A stretch of DNA of 64,000 bases from Reticulitermes speratus (lineage: Eukaryota; Arthropoda; Insecta; Blattodea; Rhinotermitidae). Positions 31,411-43,700 of the stretch are shown here, in pieces. A program made the translations under genes and the position numbers. The stretch's first letter is position 1; every line of letters begins with the position of its first letter. The stretch lies in contig JAJKFL010000002.1 in NCBI GenBank assembly GCA_021186555.1, positions 27,134,001 through 27,198,000 on the forward strand. Direction: 5' to 3'. The notes under the pieces are model-generated. The model was given only the letters and a program-made list of their open reading frames with translations, did not search any database and was not told the DNA's origin.

Positions 31411-34400
31411 CACAGTGGCTTGATGAGCCCACGCAGACCGAGCGAACACAGGAAAGACCAGCGCCCTCGCCTATCGACACGCCACTACAGTGTCTGGCTG
31501 AGACCTCGCCGACCAAGCGAGAAGAGGTAGGACCAGCGCCCTCACGTGTCGTGCCTCCACCACTGTGGCTGCCTCTTTCCATGCCGACCAAGCGAACACA
31601 GGGCAGAGTAGCGGCCTCACTTGTCGTTCCAGCCCCCACAGTCGCTGGCTCAGTCGACGCCCATCAAGCGTACAGATCCCAGAGTAGCGCCCTCTCCAGA
31701 CGTGCCCTCCACTACAGTGGATGGTTGGGCCCACTCCGACCAAGCGAACAGAGTCCATAGCAGCGCCCGCACTCGAAGTGCCCGCCACTACAATGTCTGG
31801 CTGAGCCCACGCTGTCCGAGCGAACAGAGGCCAGTGCAGCGCACTCACCAGTCGTGCCCGCCAAAATAGTGGCTGGCTGAGCCCAGGCCTACACGGAGAA
31901 CAGAGGCCAGAGCAGCGCCCTCACCTGCCGAGCTCGCCATCACTGGGTCAGGCTGAGCCCACGCCGACCTAGCGATCAGAGGCCAGTTCAACGCCCCCAC
32001 GTTTCGTGCCCGCCACCACAGTGGTTGCCTGAGACCACGCAGACTGATGCGAACAGAGGCCAGAGCAGAGCCCTCACCTGTCGTGCCCGCCAAAACAGTG
32101 GCTGGCTAAGACCAAGCCGACAGAGTGAACAGCGGCCAGAGCATCGCCCTCACCTTTCGTGCACGCCACCACAGTGGCTGGCTGACACCACGCCGACCAA
32201 GAGAACAGAGTCCATTGTAACGCCCTCACCTGTCGCGTCCACCACAGTGCCTGGTTGATCCCACGCCTACCAAACGATCAGAGGATATAGGAGAGTCCTT
32301 ACATGACGTGACCGCCACAACAGTGGCTGGCTAAGCCCACCCTGACCGAACGAACAGAGACTAGAGCAACGCCCTCATCTCTCGTGCCCGCCACCACAGT
32401 GGCTGGCTGACCCTACGCCGACAAACGAACGGAGGCCAGAGCAGTGCCTTACACAGTCGTGCCCGCCGTCACAGTGGCTAGCTGATCCCACGCCCACCAA
32501 GCGATCAGAGGCCAAAGGATAGCCCTCACCTGTCGTGCCTGCCACCACAGTCGCTGGCTGAGCCAACGCCGATCGAGCGAACAGTTGTCAGATCAGCGCC
32601 CTCAACTATCGTGCCCGCCACCACAGTGGCTGGCTGAGCCCACGCCGATCGATCGAACAGATTCCAGATCAGCGCCCTCACTTGTCGTGCCCGCCACCAC
32701 AGTGGCTGGCTGAGCCCAAGCCGACGATGCGATCAGAGGCCAAAGAGCTCTCACATATCTTGTTCACCACCACAGTGGTTGGCTGAGCCCACGCCGACCA
32801 AGAGATCAGAAGAAAGAGGAGCGCCCTCAACTGTCGTGCCCTCCACCACAGTGGCTGTCTGAGACCACGCCGTCCGTCCTAACAGCCCATTGCAGCGCCC
32901 TCACCTGTCGAGCAAGCCACCACAGTGGCTGGCTGAGCCCACGCCGATCGATCGAACAGATGGCAGTTCAGCGCCCTCACCTGTCGTGCCCTCTACCACA
33001 GTGGCTGGTTGACCCCACGCAGACCGAGCGAACAGCGGCCAGAGAATCGCCCTCACCTGTCGTGCCCGCCAACACAGTGGCTGGCTGAGACCACGCCAAC
33101 CAACAGATCAAGTCCATTGCAGCGCCCTAACCTGTCGTGCCCGCCAAAACAGTGGCTGGCTGATCCCACGTCGATCGATCGAACAGATGCCAGACCAGCG
33201 CCCTCAAATCTGGTGCCTGCCACCTCAGTGGCTGGCTGACCCCACGCCGATCGAGCGAACAGAGGCCAAAGCAGTATCCTAAACAGTCGTGCCCGCCACC
33301 ACAGTGGGTGGCTGAGCCCACGCCGAATGATCGAATAGAGGCCAGAACAGCCGCTTCATCTGTCGTGCCCGCCAACACAGCGATTAACTGAGCCCACGCC
33401 GACCGAGCGTACAGAGACCTGAGCAGCGCCATCACCTGTCGTAACCGCCACCACAGGGGCTGGCTGAGCCCACGCCCACCAAGCAATCAGAGGCCACAGG
33501 ATGACACTCACCTGTCGTGCCCGCTACCACAGTGCCTTTTTGAGCCCAGGCAGATCGAGCGAAAAGAGGCCAGAACAGCGCCCTCACCTGTGGTGCCCGC
33601 CACCATAGTGGCTGGCTGAGAACAAGTCGACAAAGGGAATAGAGGCCAGAGAAGCACCTTCACCTGACGTGCCCGCCATCACAGTGGCTGTCTCATCCCA
33701 CGCCTACCGATCAAACAGAGGCAAGAGCTGCGCACTCACCTGTCGTGCCTGTAACCAAACTGGCTGGCGGAGCCCACGCTGATCTAGCGAAAAGAGGCCA
33801 TAGCAACGTCCTCACTTTTCGTGCCCGACTTCACCATGCCGAACGATCGAACAGAGGCCAGAACAGCGCTCTCACCTGTCGTGCCCTCTTCCACAGTGGC
33901 TGGTTGATTCCACGCCGACTGAGCGGACAGAGGCTAGATTAGAGCCCTCAACTGTCGTGTCCGCCACCACAGTGCCTGGCTGAGCCCACGCCGACCAAGC
34001 GAAAAGACGTCTGAACAGAGCCCTCAACATTCGCGCCCGCCACCACAGTACCTTGATGATCCAACACGCCGACCAAGCGAACAGAGGCCAGAGCAGTGCC
34101 CTCACCTGTCGTGCCCGCAACCAAAGCGGCTGGCGGAGCCCACGCCGATTGAGCGAACATTGGCCAGAGTAACGTCCTCACTTTTCATGCCCGACTCCAC
34201 AGTCGCTGGCTGTGCCCAAACGAACGATCGAACAGAGGCCAGAACAGCGCTCTCAACTGTCGAGCCCGCTACCAGTGTGGCTGATTGAGTCCACGCCGAC
34301 CGAGCGAACAGAGGCCAGAATAGAGCCCTCAACTTTCGTGTCCGCCACCACAGTGGCTGGCTGAGACCACGTCGACCGATCGAACAGAGGCCAGAGCAGT

Positions 34401-34640
34401 GCCCTCACCTGTCGTGCCAGCCAACATAGTGGCTGGCTGATCCCACGCCGACCAACTAACAGAGGCCAGACCAGCGCCCTCACCTATCGTGCCCGCCAAC
34501 ACACGGGCTGAATGAGGCAACGCCGACCAAGGGAACAGAGGCCAGTGCAGCGCACTCACGTGTTTTCCCGCCACCACAATGGCTAAACCCAGGCCGACCA
34601 AGCGAACAAAGGCCAGAGCAGCGCCCTCACCTGTCATGGT
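31411..34640 (+). repeat. 76-bp array, subfamily 2
   Basis: About 42 units of the plus-strand form CCACCACAGTGGCTGGCTGA-GCCCACGCCGACCGAGCGAA-CAGAGGCCAGAGCAGCGCCC-TCACCTGTCGTGCCCG. It is homologous to subfamily 1 over the whole 76 bp but has GTGGCTGGCTGAG for GTGACTGAG and CACCTGTCGTGCC for TGCCTATCGGCC. Confidence 0.92.
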
Positions 34641-34668
34641 CAGAGGAACCCGCAACGCAGTGACGGTT

Positions 34669-34840
34669 CCCTGGTTGATCGTGCCAGTAATCATATGCTT
34701 GTCTAAAACATTATGTCGTATATGTCTCAGTACAAGCAAAATTAAGGTGAAACAGCAAATGACTGATTTAATCAGTTATGGTTCCTTAGATGGTGAACAT
34801 TTACTTGGATAACTGTGGAAATTCTAGAGCTAATACATGC
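34669..34840 (+). pseudogene. 18S rRNA 5'-end fragment E (alpha class)
   Basis: It carries the alpha-class signature TTATGTCGTATATGTCTCAG, shared with fragments G and M, and is followed by a full 51-bp block. Confidence 0.94.
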
Positions 34841-35136
34841 TAATATTTTCAAAGGCATGCAAGCTCGAGGTAGAACATACCTGCCAAAGAATATTTTCAA
34901 AGTGATGCCGTCTCGTGGTAGGAGGACATACCACTCTCGGAATATTTTCAAAGAGATGTCGGCTCGTGGTAGGAGGACATAACTCTCTCGTAATATTTTG
35001 AAAGATATGTCGGCTCGTGTTAGGAGGACATACACGCCTCGGAATATTTTCAAAGACATGCAGGCTCGTGGTAGGAGGACATACCTGCTTCGGAATATTT
35101 TCAAAGTCGTGCAGGCTCATGGTAGGAGGACATACC
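34841..35136 (+). repeat. 51-bp repeat block
   Basis: Six units with starts at 34890, 34941, 34992, 35043 and 35094, an exact 51-bp period. The first unit is short and has CTCGAGGTAGAACATACC, a deletion shared with the blocks after G and M. Confidence 0.93.
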
Positions 35137-35482
35137 GGCCGTACGGGCTCGGCATTCGGGGTTGTATTCACTTCTGTTCTAACCGAGATGATTTCGGCCT
35201 TCCCTGAAACATGAATAATCTCCTACTGCCTGGTGGTGGACGAATGCAGATACCTGCTTTCGCCCAGCTCTCAATGGTCTGGTGCCAGATCGGTCTCTGT
35301 TCGCTACCGGCTCCCGCCTCGGTTCACGACGGTGCATATGATCCTTCAAGAAGACGAGAGACTGAGACAGTGGAGAAGGCCGGGCAGTCCTCCGCCCGGC
35401 AAACTTGGTCACACTTATAGCAACGTCGCGGACATCTTATTTCGGTCGAGACCGGTAAGGAACTCGCAGCGCAGTGACGGTA
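35137..35482 (+). repeat. ETS-like module 3
   Basis: Begins GGCATTCGGGGTTGTATTCA and ends with the GAACTCGCAGCGCAGTGACG leader before fragment F. It contains a perfect hairpin CCGGGC-AGTCCTCC-GCCCGG at 35380-35399, retained in the modules at 42.3 and 62.1 kb. Confidence 0.8.
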
Positions 35483-35653
35483 CCCTGGTTGATCCTGCAA
35501 GCAGTCATATGTTTGTCTAAAAGATTACGCCATGCTTGTCTGAGTGCAAGCCAAATTAAGTGAAATTGCAAATGGCCCTTTAAAACAGTTATAGTTCCTT
35601 AGATGGTGGACAGTTACTAGGACAACTGTTGTAATTCAATAGCTAATACATCC
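35483..35653 (+). pseudogene. 18S rRNA 5'-end fragment F (beta class)
   Basis: Beta-class signatures are GGCCCTTTAAAACAGTTATA and AACTGTTGTAATTC, with ACATCC replacing ACATGC at the end. A partial 51-bp unit (35654-35695) is fused to the 76-bp array. Confidence 0.93.
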
Positions 35654-35695
35654 TAATATTTTAAATCATGCAGGATCGTGGTAGAAGGACATACG

Positions 35696-36170
35696 ACAGT
35701 GGCTGATCCCAGGCCGGCCAAGCGAACAGTGGCGAGGCCATAACAACGCCCTTGCCTATCGGCCCGCCACCACAGTGTCTGAGCCGACGAATACCAAAGG
35801 AACAGAGGCGAGACCAGACAAAAAGCCCTTGCCCATCGGCACGCCACCACATTGACTGAGCCCACGCCGACCAAAGAACAGAGGCGTGACCAGACCAACG
35901 CCCTTGCCTATCGGGTCGCCACAACAGTGAATGAGCTCTCGACGAACAAAATAACAAAGCCGAGAGCAGACCAACGTCCTTGCCTACCGGGCCGCCACCA
36001 CAGTAAATGAAACCACGCCGAACAAACGAACAGGTCCGAGGGCAAACCAACGCCCTTGCCTATCGACCTGCCACCACAGTGACTGAGCCAACGCCGAACA
36101 AAGGAACGGAGTTCAGACCAGACCAACGACCTTGCCTATCGGGCCGCTGCCATAGTGACTGAGCGCACGC
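35696..36170 (+). repeat. 76-bp array, subfamily 1
   Basis: About six units next to the beta-class fragment. Confidence 0.9.
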
Positions 36171-36540
36171 TGGTCGAAGGAACAGAGGCAAGATTAGCGC
36201 CCTCACCTGTCGTGCCCACCTGCAGAGTGACAGAGCCCACGCCTGCCAGTCGAAAAGAGGCCAGAACAGAGCACTCGCCTGTCGTGCCCGCCACCAAAGT
36301 GACTGAGCCCACGCCGGCCAGGCGAACAGAGGCAAGACTAGAGCCCTCATATGTCGAACCCGCCACCACAGTGACTGAGCTCACGCCGGCCAGTCGAATA
36401 GAGCCCAGATAAGCGCCCTCATCTGTCGTGCCATCCACAACAGTGACTGAGCTCACGTCGTCCAGACAGACAGAGGCCAGACCATCGCCCTCACCTCTCG
36501 TGCCCGCTACCATACTGTGCCCACGCCAGCTAGACGAACA
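36171..36540 (+). repeat. 76-bp array, subfamily 3 (intermediate)
   Basis: About five units with AGTGACTGAGCCCACGCCGG-CCAGGCGAACAGAGG. The left half looks like subfamily 1 and the right half like subfamily 2. Such units lie between subfamilies 1 and 2 at each of the positions 36.2, 43.1, 46.5 and 61 kb. Confidence 0.8.
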
Positions 36541-39500
36541 GAGCACAGAACATCGCCCTCACCTGTCGTGCCCGCCACCACAGTGGCTGATTGAGCCCAC
36601 ACCGACCAAGCGAACAGAGGCCAGAGAAGTTCACACACCTATCGTGCCCGCCACCACAGTGGCTGTCTGTGCTCACGCCGACCGAGCGAAGAGGGACCAG
36701 AGGAGCGCCCTCACATGTCGTAACCGCCACCAAAGTGGCTATCTGGTCCCACCCCGACCAAGCGAACAGACTCCAGAATAGCACCCTCACCTGACGTCCC
36801 CGCCAACACAGTGGCTGGCTGAGCCCACGCCGACCGAGCGAACAGCGGCCAGAGAATCGCCCTCACCTGTCGTGCCCGCCACCACAGTGTCTGGCTGAGA
36901 CCACGCCGACCAAGAGAACAGAGTTCATTGCAGCGCCTTCACATATCATGCCCGCCATCACAGTGGCTGACTGAGCCCACGCCGATCGATCGAATAGATG
37001 CCAGGTCACGGCCCTCACCTGTCGTGCCTGCCACCACAGTGGCTGGTTGATCCCACAGTACCCTAAACATTCGTGCCTGCCACCACAGTGGGTGGCTGAG
37101 CCCACGCTGACTAAACGGACAGAGTCCACAGCAGCGCCCTCAACTGTCGTGTCCGCCACCACAGTGCCTGGCTGATTTCACGCCTACCAAGCGATCAGAG
37201 GCCATAGGAGAGCCCTCACATGTAGTGCCCGCCACCACAGTGGCAGACTGAGCCCACGCCGACCGAGCGAACAGAGACCAGAGCAGCGCCCTCACCTGTC
37301 GTAAACGCTACCACAGGGGCAGGCTGTGCCCACGCACACCAAGCGATGAGAGGCCAGAGCATGGCCTTCACATGTCGTGCCCGCCACCACAGTGCCTGTC
37401 TGAGCCACGCCGACCGAGCGAACAGATGCCAGATCATGGCCGTCACCTGTCATGCCATCCACCACAGTTGCTGACTGACACCACGCCGACCGAGCGAACA
37501 GAGGCCACAAGATTGCCCTAAACAGTCGTGCCCACCACCACAGTGGGTGGCTGAGCCCACGCCGAACGAACGAATAGAGGCCACAGCAGCGCCCTCATCT
37601 GTCGTGACCATCACCACAGTGCCTGACTGATCTCACGCCTACCAAGCAATCAGAGGCCATAGAAGAGCCCTCACCTTTAATGACCGCCACCACAGTGGCT
37701 GGCGGAGCCCATACCGACCAAGCGATCAGAAGCCATAGGAGCGACCTCACCTTTCGTGCCCTCCAACACAGTGGCTTGCTGTGCCCCCACCGACGAAGCG
37801 TACAGAGGCCAGAAGATGGCCCTCACCTGTCGTACCCGCCACCTCAGTGGCTGTCTGAGCCCACGCCGACCGAGCGAACAAAGACCAGAGCAGCGGCCTC
37901 ACATGTCGTAACCGCCACCAAAGTGTCTAGATGGTCCCACGCCGACCAAGCGAACAAAGGCCAGAACAGCGCCTTCAACTGACGTTCCCGTCAACACAGT
38001 GGCTGGCTGAGCCCACGCCGACCTAGCAAACAGCGGCCAGAGCATCGCCCTCACCTGTCGTAACCGTCACATTAGTGGCTGCCTAGGCCCACGCCGATCG
38101 AGCGAAAAGATGCAGATCAGCGCCCTCACCTGTCGTTCCATCCACCACAGTGGCTGGCAACCACATTCCGACCGAGCGAAGAGAGGCCAGAAGAGTGCCC
38201 TAAAGACTCGTGCCCACCACCACAGTCATACCCGCCACCTCGTTGGCTAACTGAGCCCAATCGGAGCGATCGAAGAAGCCAGAGCAGCGCTCTCATCTGT
38301 CGTGCCCGCCTCCGCAGTGGCTGCCTGAGTCCACGCCGACCGAGCGAACAAAGGGCAGAATAGCGCCCTCAACTGTCGTGTCCACCACCATAGTGCCTGG
38401 CTGATCCCACGCCAACCAATCGATCAGAGGCCAGAGGAGTTCCCTCAATTTTTGAGCCCGCCACCACAGTGGCTGGCTGAACCCACGCCGACCAAGCGAA
38501 CAGCGGCCAGATCATCGCACTCACCTTTCGTGACAGCCACCACAGTGGCTGGCTGCGACCTCGCCGACCAAGAGAACAGAGTCCATTGCAGTACCCTCAA
38601 CTGTCGTAGCCGTCAACACTGTGGTTTGCTGAGCCGACGCCGACCGAGCTAACAGAGGCCAGAGCAGTACCGTAAACAGTCGTGTCCGCCACCACAGTGG
38701 GTGGCTGAGACCACGCTGACCAAACGAACAGATTCAAGAGCAGCGGCCTCAACTGTCGTGTCCGCCACCACAGTGGTTGGTTGAGCCTACGCCGAACGAT
38801 CGAATAGAGGCCAGAACCGCACCTTCAGATGTCGTGCCCGCCACCGCAGTGGCAGCCTGATACCAAGCCGACCGAGCAAACAGAGGCCAGAACTGCGCCT
38901 TCAACTCTATTGTCCACCACCACAGTGCCTGGCTGTTCCCACGCCTACCAAGCAATCAGAGGCCATAGGAGAGCCCTCACCTTTCGTGCCCTCCACCAAA
39001 GCGTTTGGCTGATCCAACGCCGACCGAGCGAACAGAGACCAGAGCAGCGCGCTCACTTGTCGTGCCCGCCAACACAGTGGCTAGCTGAGCCCAAGCCGAT
39101 GAAGCGATCAGAGGCTAGAGAGCTCTCACATGTCTTGTTCACCACCACAGTGGTTGGCTGAGCCCACGCCGACCAAGAGATCAGAAGAAAGGGAGCGCCC
39201 TCACCTGTCGTGACCGCCAACACAGTGGCTGCCTGAGACCACGCCGACCGACCTAACAGCCCATTGCAGCGCCATCAACTGTCGTGCCCGCCACCACAGT
39301 GGTTGGATGAGCCCACGCCGATCGATCGAACAGATGGCAGATCAGCGCCCTCACCTGTCGTGCCCGCCAACACAGTTGCTGGTAGACGCCACGCCAACCG
39401 ATCGAACAGCGGCCAGAGCATCGCCCTCACCTGTCGTGCCCGCCAACACAGTGGCTGGCTGAGACCACGCCAACCAAAACATCAGAGTCCATTGCAGCGC

Positions 39501-41460
39501 CCTCACCTGTCGTGCCAGCCAAAACAGTGGCTGGCTGATCCCACGCCGATCGATCGAACAGAAGCCAGAACAGCGCCCTCAACGTTCGTGCCCGCCAACA
39601 CAGTGGCTGGCTGACCCCACGCCGACCGAGCGAACAAAGGCCAGAGAGGTATCCTAAACAGTTGTGCCCGCCACCACAGTGGGTGGCTGAGCCCACGCCG
39701 AACGATCGATTAGAGGCCTGAATTGCGGCTTCAGCTGTCGTTCCCGCCAACACAGCGTTTGACTGAGCCCTCGCCGAACGAGCGTACAGAGACCAGAGCA
39801 GCGCCTACACCTGTCGTAACCGCCACCACAGAGGCTGGCTGAGCCCACGCCAACCAAGCAATAAGAGGCCAGAGGTTGGCCCTCACCTGTCGTGCCCGCT
39901 ACCACAGTGCCTTTTTGATCCCAGGCCGACCGAGCAAACACAGGCCAGAACAGCGCCCTCACCTGTGTTGCCCGCCACCATAGTGGCTGTCTGAGAACAA
40001 GCCGACAAAGGGAATAGAGGCCAGAGCGGCGCCTTCACATGACGTGCCGGCCATCACAGTAGCTGTCTCAGCCCACGCCAACCGAGCAAACAGAGGCAAG
40101 AGCAGCGCCCTCACCTGTCGTGCCTGCAACCAAAGTTGCTGGTGGAGCCCACGCCGATCGACCGAAAAGAGGCCATAGCAACGCCCTCACTTTTCGTACC
40201 CGACTTCACCATGCCGAAAGATCGAACAGATGCCATAACAGCACTCTCACCTGTCGTGCCCGCTTCCACAGTGGCTGGTTGAGTCCACGCCGACTGAGCG
40301 AACAGAGGCCAGATTAGAGCCCTCATCTGTCGTGTCCGCCACCACAGTGGCTGGCTGAACCCACGCCAACCGAGCGAAAAGTGGCCAGAACAGCGCCCTC
40401 AGCATTCGCGCCCGCCACCACAGTACCTTGCTGATCCCAAGCCGACCAAGCGAAGAGGCCATAGGAGAGCCCTCACCTGTCGTGCCCGCCAACATAGTGG
40501 CTGGTTGATCCCATGCCGACCAAGCGAAGAGAGGCCAGACCAGCGCCCTCACCTATCGTGCCCTCCAACTCAGGGGCTGGCTGAGGAAACGTCGACCAAG
40601 CGAACAGAGGCCAGAGCAGAGTACTCACCTCATGTTCCCGCCACCACAGTGGTTAAACCCAGGCCGACCAAGAGAACAGGGGCCAGAGCAGCGCCCTCAA
40701 CTGTCATGCCCGCCACCACAGTGGCTCGCTGAGCCCACGCCGACCAAGCGAACTGATGCCAGAGCTGCGCCCTCACCGATCGTACCCGCCACCACAGTGT
40801 CTGCCTGAGCCAACTCTGACCGAGCGAACTGAGGCCAAAACATCGCCCTAACCTGCCGTGTCCGCCACCACAGTGGCTGGCTGAGACCACGCAGACCGAT
40901 CAAACAGAGGCCAGAGCATTGCCCTCACCTGTCGTGCCCGCAAACAAAGTGGCTGGCAAATCCCACGCCGATTGACCGAACATTGGCCAGAGTATCGCCC
41001 TCACTTTTCGTGCCCGACTCCACAGTCGCTGGCTGTGCCCAAGCCGAACGATCGAACAGAGGCCAGAACAGCGCTCTCACCTGTCGAGCCCACTACCAGA
41101 GTGGCTGGTTGAGTCCACGTCGACCGAGCGAACAGAGGCCACAATAGAGTCATCAACTGTCGTGTCCGCCACCACAGTGGCTGGCTGAGCCCACGCTATC
41201 CGGGCGAACAGAGGTCAGAACAACGCCCACGGCCTTCGCGCCCGCCACCAAAGTAGCTTGCTGATCCCACGCCGACCAAGCTAACAGAGGCCAGACCAGC
41301 GCCCTCACCTATCGTGTCCGCCAACACAGGGGCTGACTGAGGCAACGCCGACCAAGGGAACAGAGGCCAGTGCAGCGCACTCACGTATTGTGCCCGCCAC
41401 CACAGTGGCTAAACTAAGGCCGACCAAGCGAACAAAGGCCAGAGCAGCGCCCTCACCTGT
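36541..41460 (+). repeat. 76-bp array, subfamily 2
   Basis: About 65 units. Marker variants, for example GACCGACCTAACAGCCCATT near 39250, recur about 6.4 kb away at 32870 and 45700, which shows the higher-order period. Confidence 0.9.
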
Positions 41461-41494
41461 CATGGTCAGAGGAACCCGCAACGCAGTAACGGTT

Positions 41495-41666
41495 CCCTGG
41501 TTGTTCTTGCCAGTAATCATATGCTTGTCTAAAAGATTATGTCGTATATGTCTCAGTCCAAGCAAAATTAATATGAAACAGCGAATGGCTGATTTATTCA
41601 GTTATGGTTCCTTAGATGGTGGACATTTACTTCGATAGCTGTGGAAATTCTAGAGCTAATACATGC
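41495..41666 (+). pseudogene. 18S rRNA 5'-end fragment G (alpha class)
   Basis: It shares TTATGTCGTATATGTCTCAG with fragment E and lies 6,826 bp from it. Its private change is GTTGTTCTTGCC for GTTGATCCTGCC. Confidence 0.93.
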
Positions 41667-42062
41667 TAATATTTTCAAAGGCATGCAAGCTCGAAGTAGA
41701 ACATACCTGCCTCGGAATATTTTTAAAGTGATGCTGGCTCGTGGTAGGAGGACATACCACTCTCAGAATATTTTCAAAGAGATGTCGGCTCGTGGTAGGA
41801 GGACATACATCTCTCGGAATATTTTCAAAGTAATGCCGGCTCGTGGTAGGAGGACATACCACTCTCGGAATATTTTCAGAGATATCGGCTCGTGGTAGGA
41901 GGATATATCTCTCTCGAAATATTTTCAAAGATATGCCGGCTCGTGGTAGGAGGACATACACGCCTCGGAATATTTTCAAACACATGCAGGCTCGTGGTAG
42001 GAGGACATACCTGCTTCGGAATAGTTTCAAAGTCGTGCAGGCTCGTGGTAAGAGGACATACC
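41667..42062 (+). repeat. 51-bp repeat block
   Basis: About eight units, two more than in the block after fragment E, so unit number changes between higher-order copies. Confidence 0.92.
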
Positions 42063-42406
42063 GGCCGTACGGGCCCGGCATTCGGGGTTGTATTCACTGC
42101 TGCTCTAACCGAGATGATTTCGGCCTTCCCTGAAACATGAATAATCTCCTACTGCCTGGTGGTTAACGAATGCAGATACACGCTTCCGCCCAGCGCTCAA
42201 TGGTCTGGTGCCAATCGGCCTCTGCTCGCTACCGGCTCCCGCCTCGGTTCACGACGGTGCATTTGATACTTCAAGAAGACGAGAGACTGAGACAGTGGAG
42301 AAGGCCGGGCAGTCCTCCGCCCGGCAAACTGGGTCACCCTTTTACAACGTCGCGGACATCTTATTTCGGTCGGGACCGGTAAGGAACTCGCAGCGCTGTG
42401 ACGGTT
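42063..42406 (+). repeat. ETS-like module 4
   Basis: Very close to module 3, with the same landmarks and hairpin. It joins the 51-bp block to fragment H. Confidence 0.8.
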
Positions 42407-42578
42407 CCCTGGTTGATCCTGCAAGCAGTCATACGTTTGTCTAAAAGATTACGCCATGCTTTTTTCAGTGCAAGCCACATTAAAGTGAAATCGCAAATGG
42501 CCCTTTAAAACAGTTATAGTTCCTTAGATGGTGTACAGTTACTTGGATAACTGTTGTAATTCTATAGATAATACATCC
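42407..42578 (+). pseudogene. 18S rRNA 5'-end fragment H (beta class)
   Basis: It has the beta-class signatures of F and lies 6,924 bp from it. It is followed by a partial 51-bp unit fused to the 76-bp array. Confidence 0.93.
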
Positions 42579-42620
42579 TAATATTTTAAATCATGCAGGC
42601 TCGTGGTAGAAGGACATACG

Positions 42621-43085
42621 ACAGTAGCTGATCCCAGGCCGACCAAACGAACAGTGGCGAGGCCATACCAACGCCCTTGCCTATCGGTCCGCCACCACAG
42701 TGTCTGAGCCGACGCATACCAAAGGAACAGAGGCGAGACCAGACAAAAAGCCCTTGCCCATCGGCATTCCACCACAGTGACTGAGCCCACGCCGACCAAA
42801 GTACAGAGGCGAGACCAGACCAACGCCATTGCTTATCTGGTCGCCACAACAGTGAATGAGCTCACGACGAACAAAAGAACAAAGCCGAGAGCAGACCAAC
42901 GCCCTTGCCTATCGGACCGCCACCACAGTGAATGAAAACACGCCGACCAAAAGAACAGGGCCGAGGGCAAACCAACGCCCTTGCCTATCGACCCGCCACC
43001 AGAGTCACTGAGCCAAAGCCGAACAAACGAACGGAGGCCAGACCAGACCAACGACCTTGCCTATCGGTCCGCTGCCATAGTGACT
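42621..43085 (+). repeat. 76-bp array, subfamily 1
   Basis: About six units, nearly the same order of variants as 35696-36170. Confidence 0.9.
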
Positions 43086-43700
43086 GATCGCACTCCGGAC
43101 AAAGAAACAGAGGCCAGATTAGCGCCCTCACCAAAGTGACTGATCCCACAACTGCCAGAAGAAATGAGGCAAGAACAGCGCCCTCCCATGTCGTTCCGGC
43201 CACCGCAGTGATTGAGACCAAGCCGGACAGACGATCAGAGGCCAGACCAGCGCCCTCACCTGTATTGGCCGCCACAACAGTGACTGGGCCCTCGCCAGCC
43301 AGACGAACAGAGGCCAGACCAGAGCCCTCACCTGTCGTTCCCGCCTTCAGAGTGACTGAGCCCACGCCAGCCAGTCGAAAAGAGGCCATAACAGAGCACT
43401 CGCCTGTCGTGCCCGCCACCAAATTGACTGAGCCCACGATGTCCAGGAGAAGAGAGGCAAGACTAGAGCCCTCATATGTCGAACCCGCCACCACAGTGAC
43501 TGAGCTCACGCCGCCAAGTCGAATAGAGCCCAGATAAACGCCCTCATTTGTCGTGCCAGCCACCACAGTGATTGAGCCCACGCCGTCCAGGCAGACAGAG
43601 GCCAGAACAGCGCCGTCACCTCTCGTGCCCGCCACCATACTGAGCCCCCGCCGGCTAGACGAACAGTGTACACAACAGCGCCCTCAACTGTCGTGCCCGC
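43086..43700 (+). repeat. 76-bp array, subfamily 3
   Basis: About eight intermediate units with GTGACTGAG joined to CCAGACGAACAGAGGCCAG. Confidence 0.75.
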
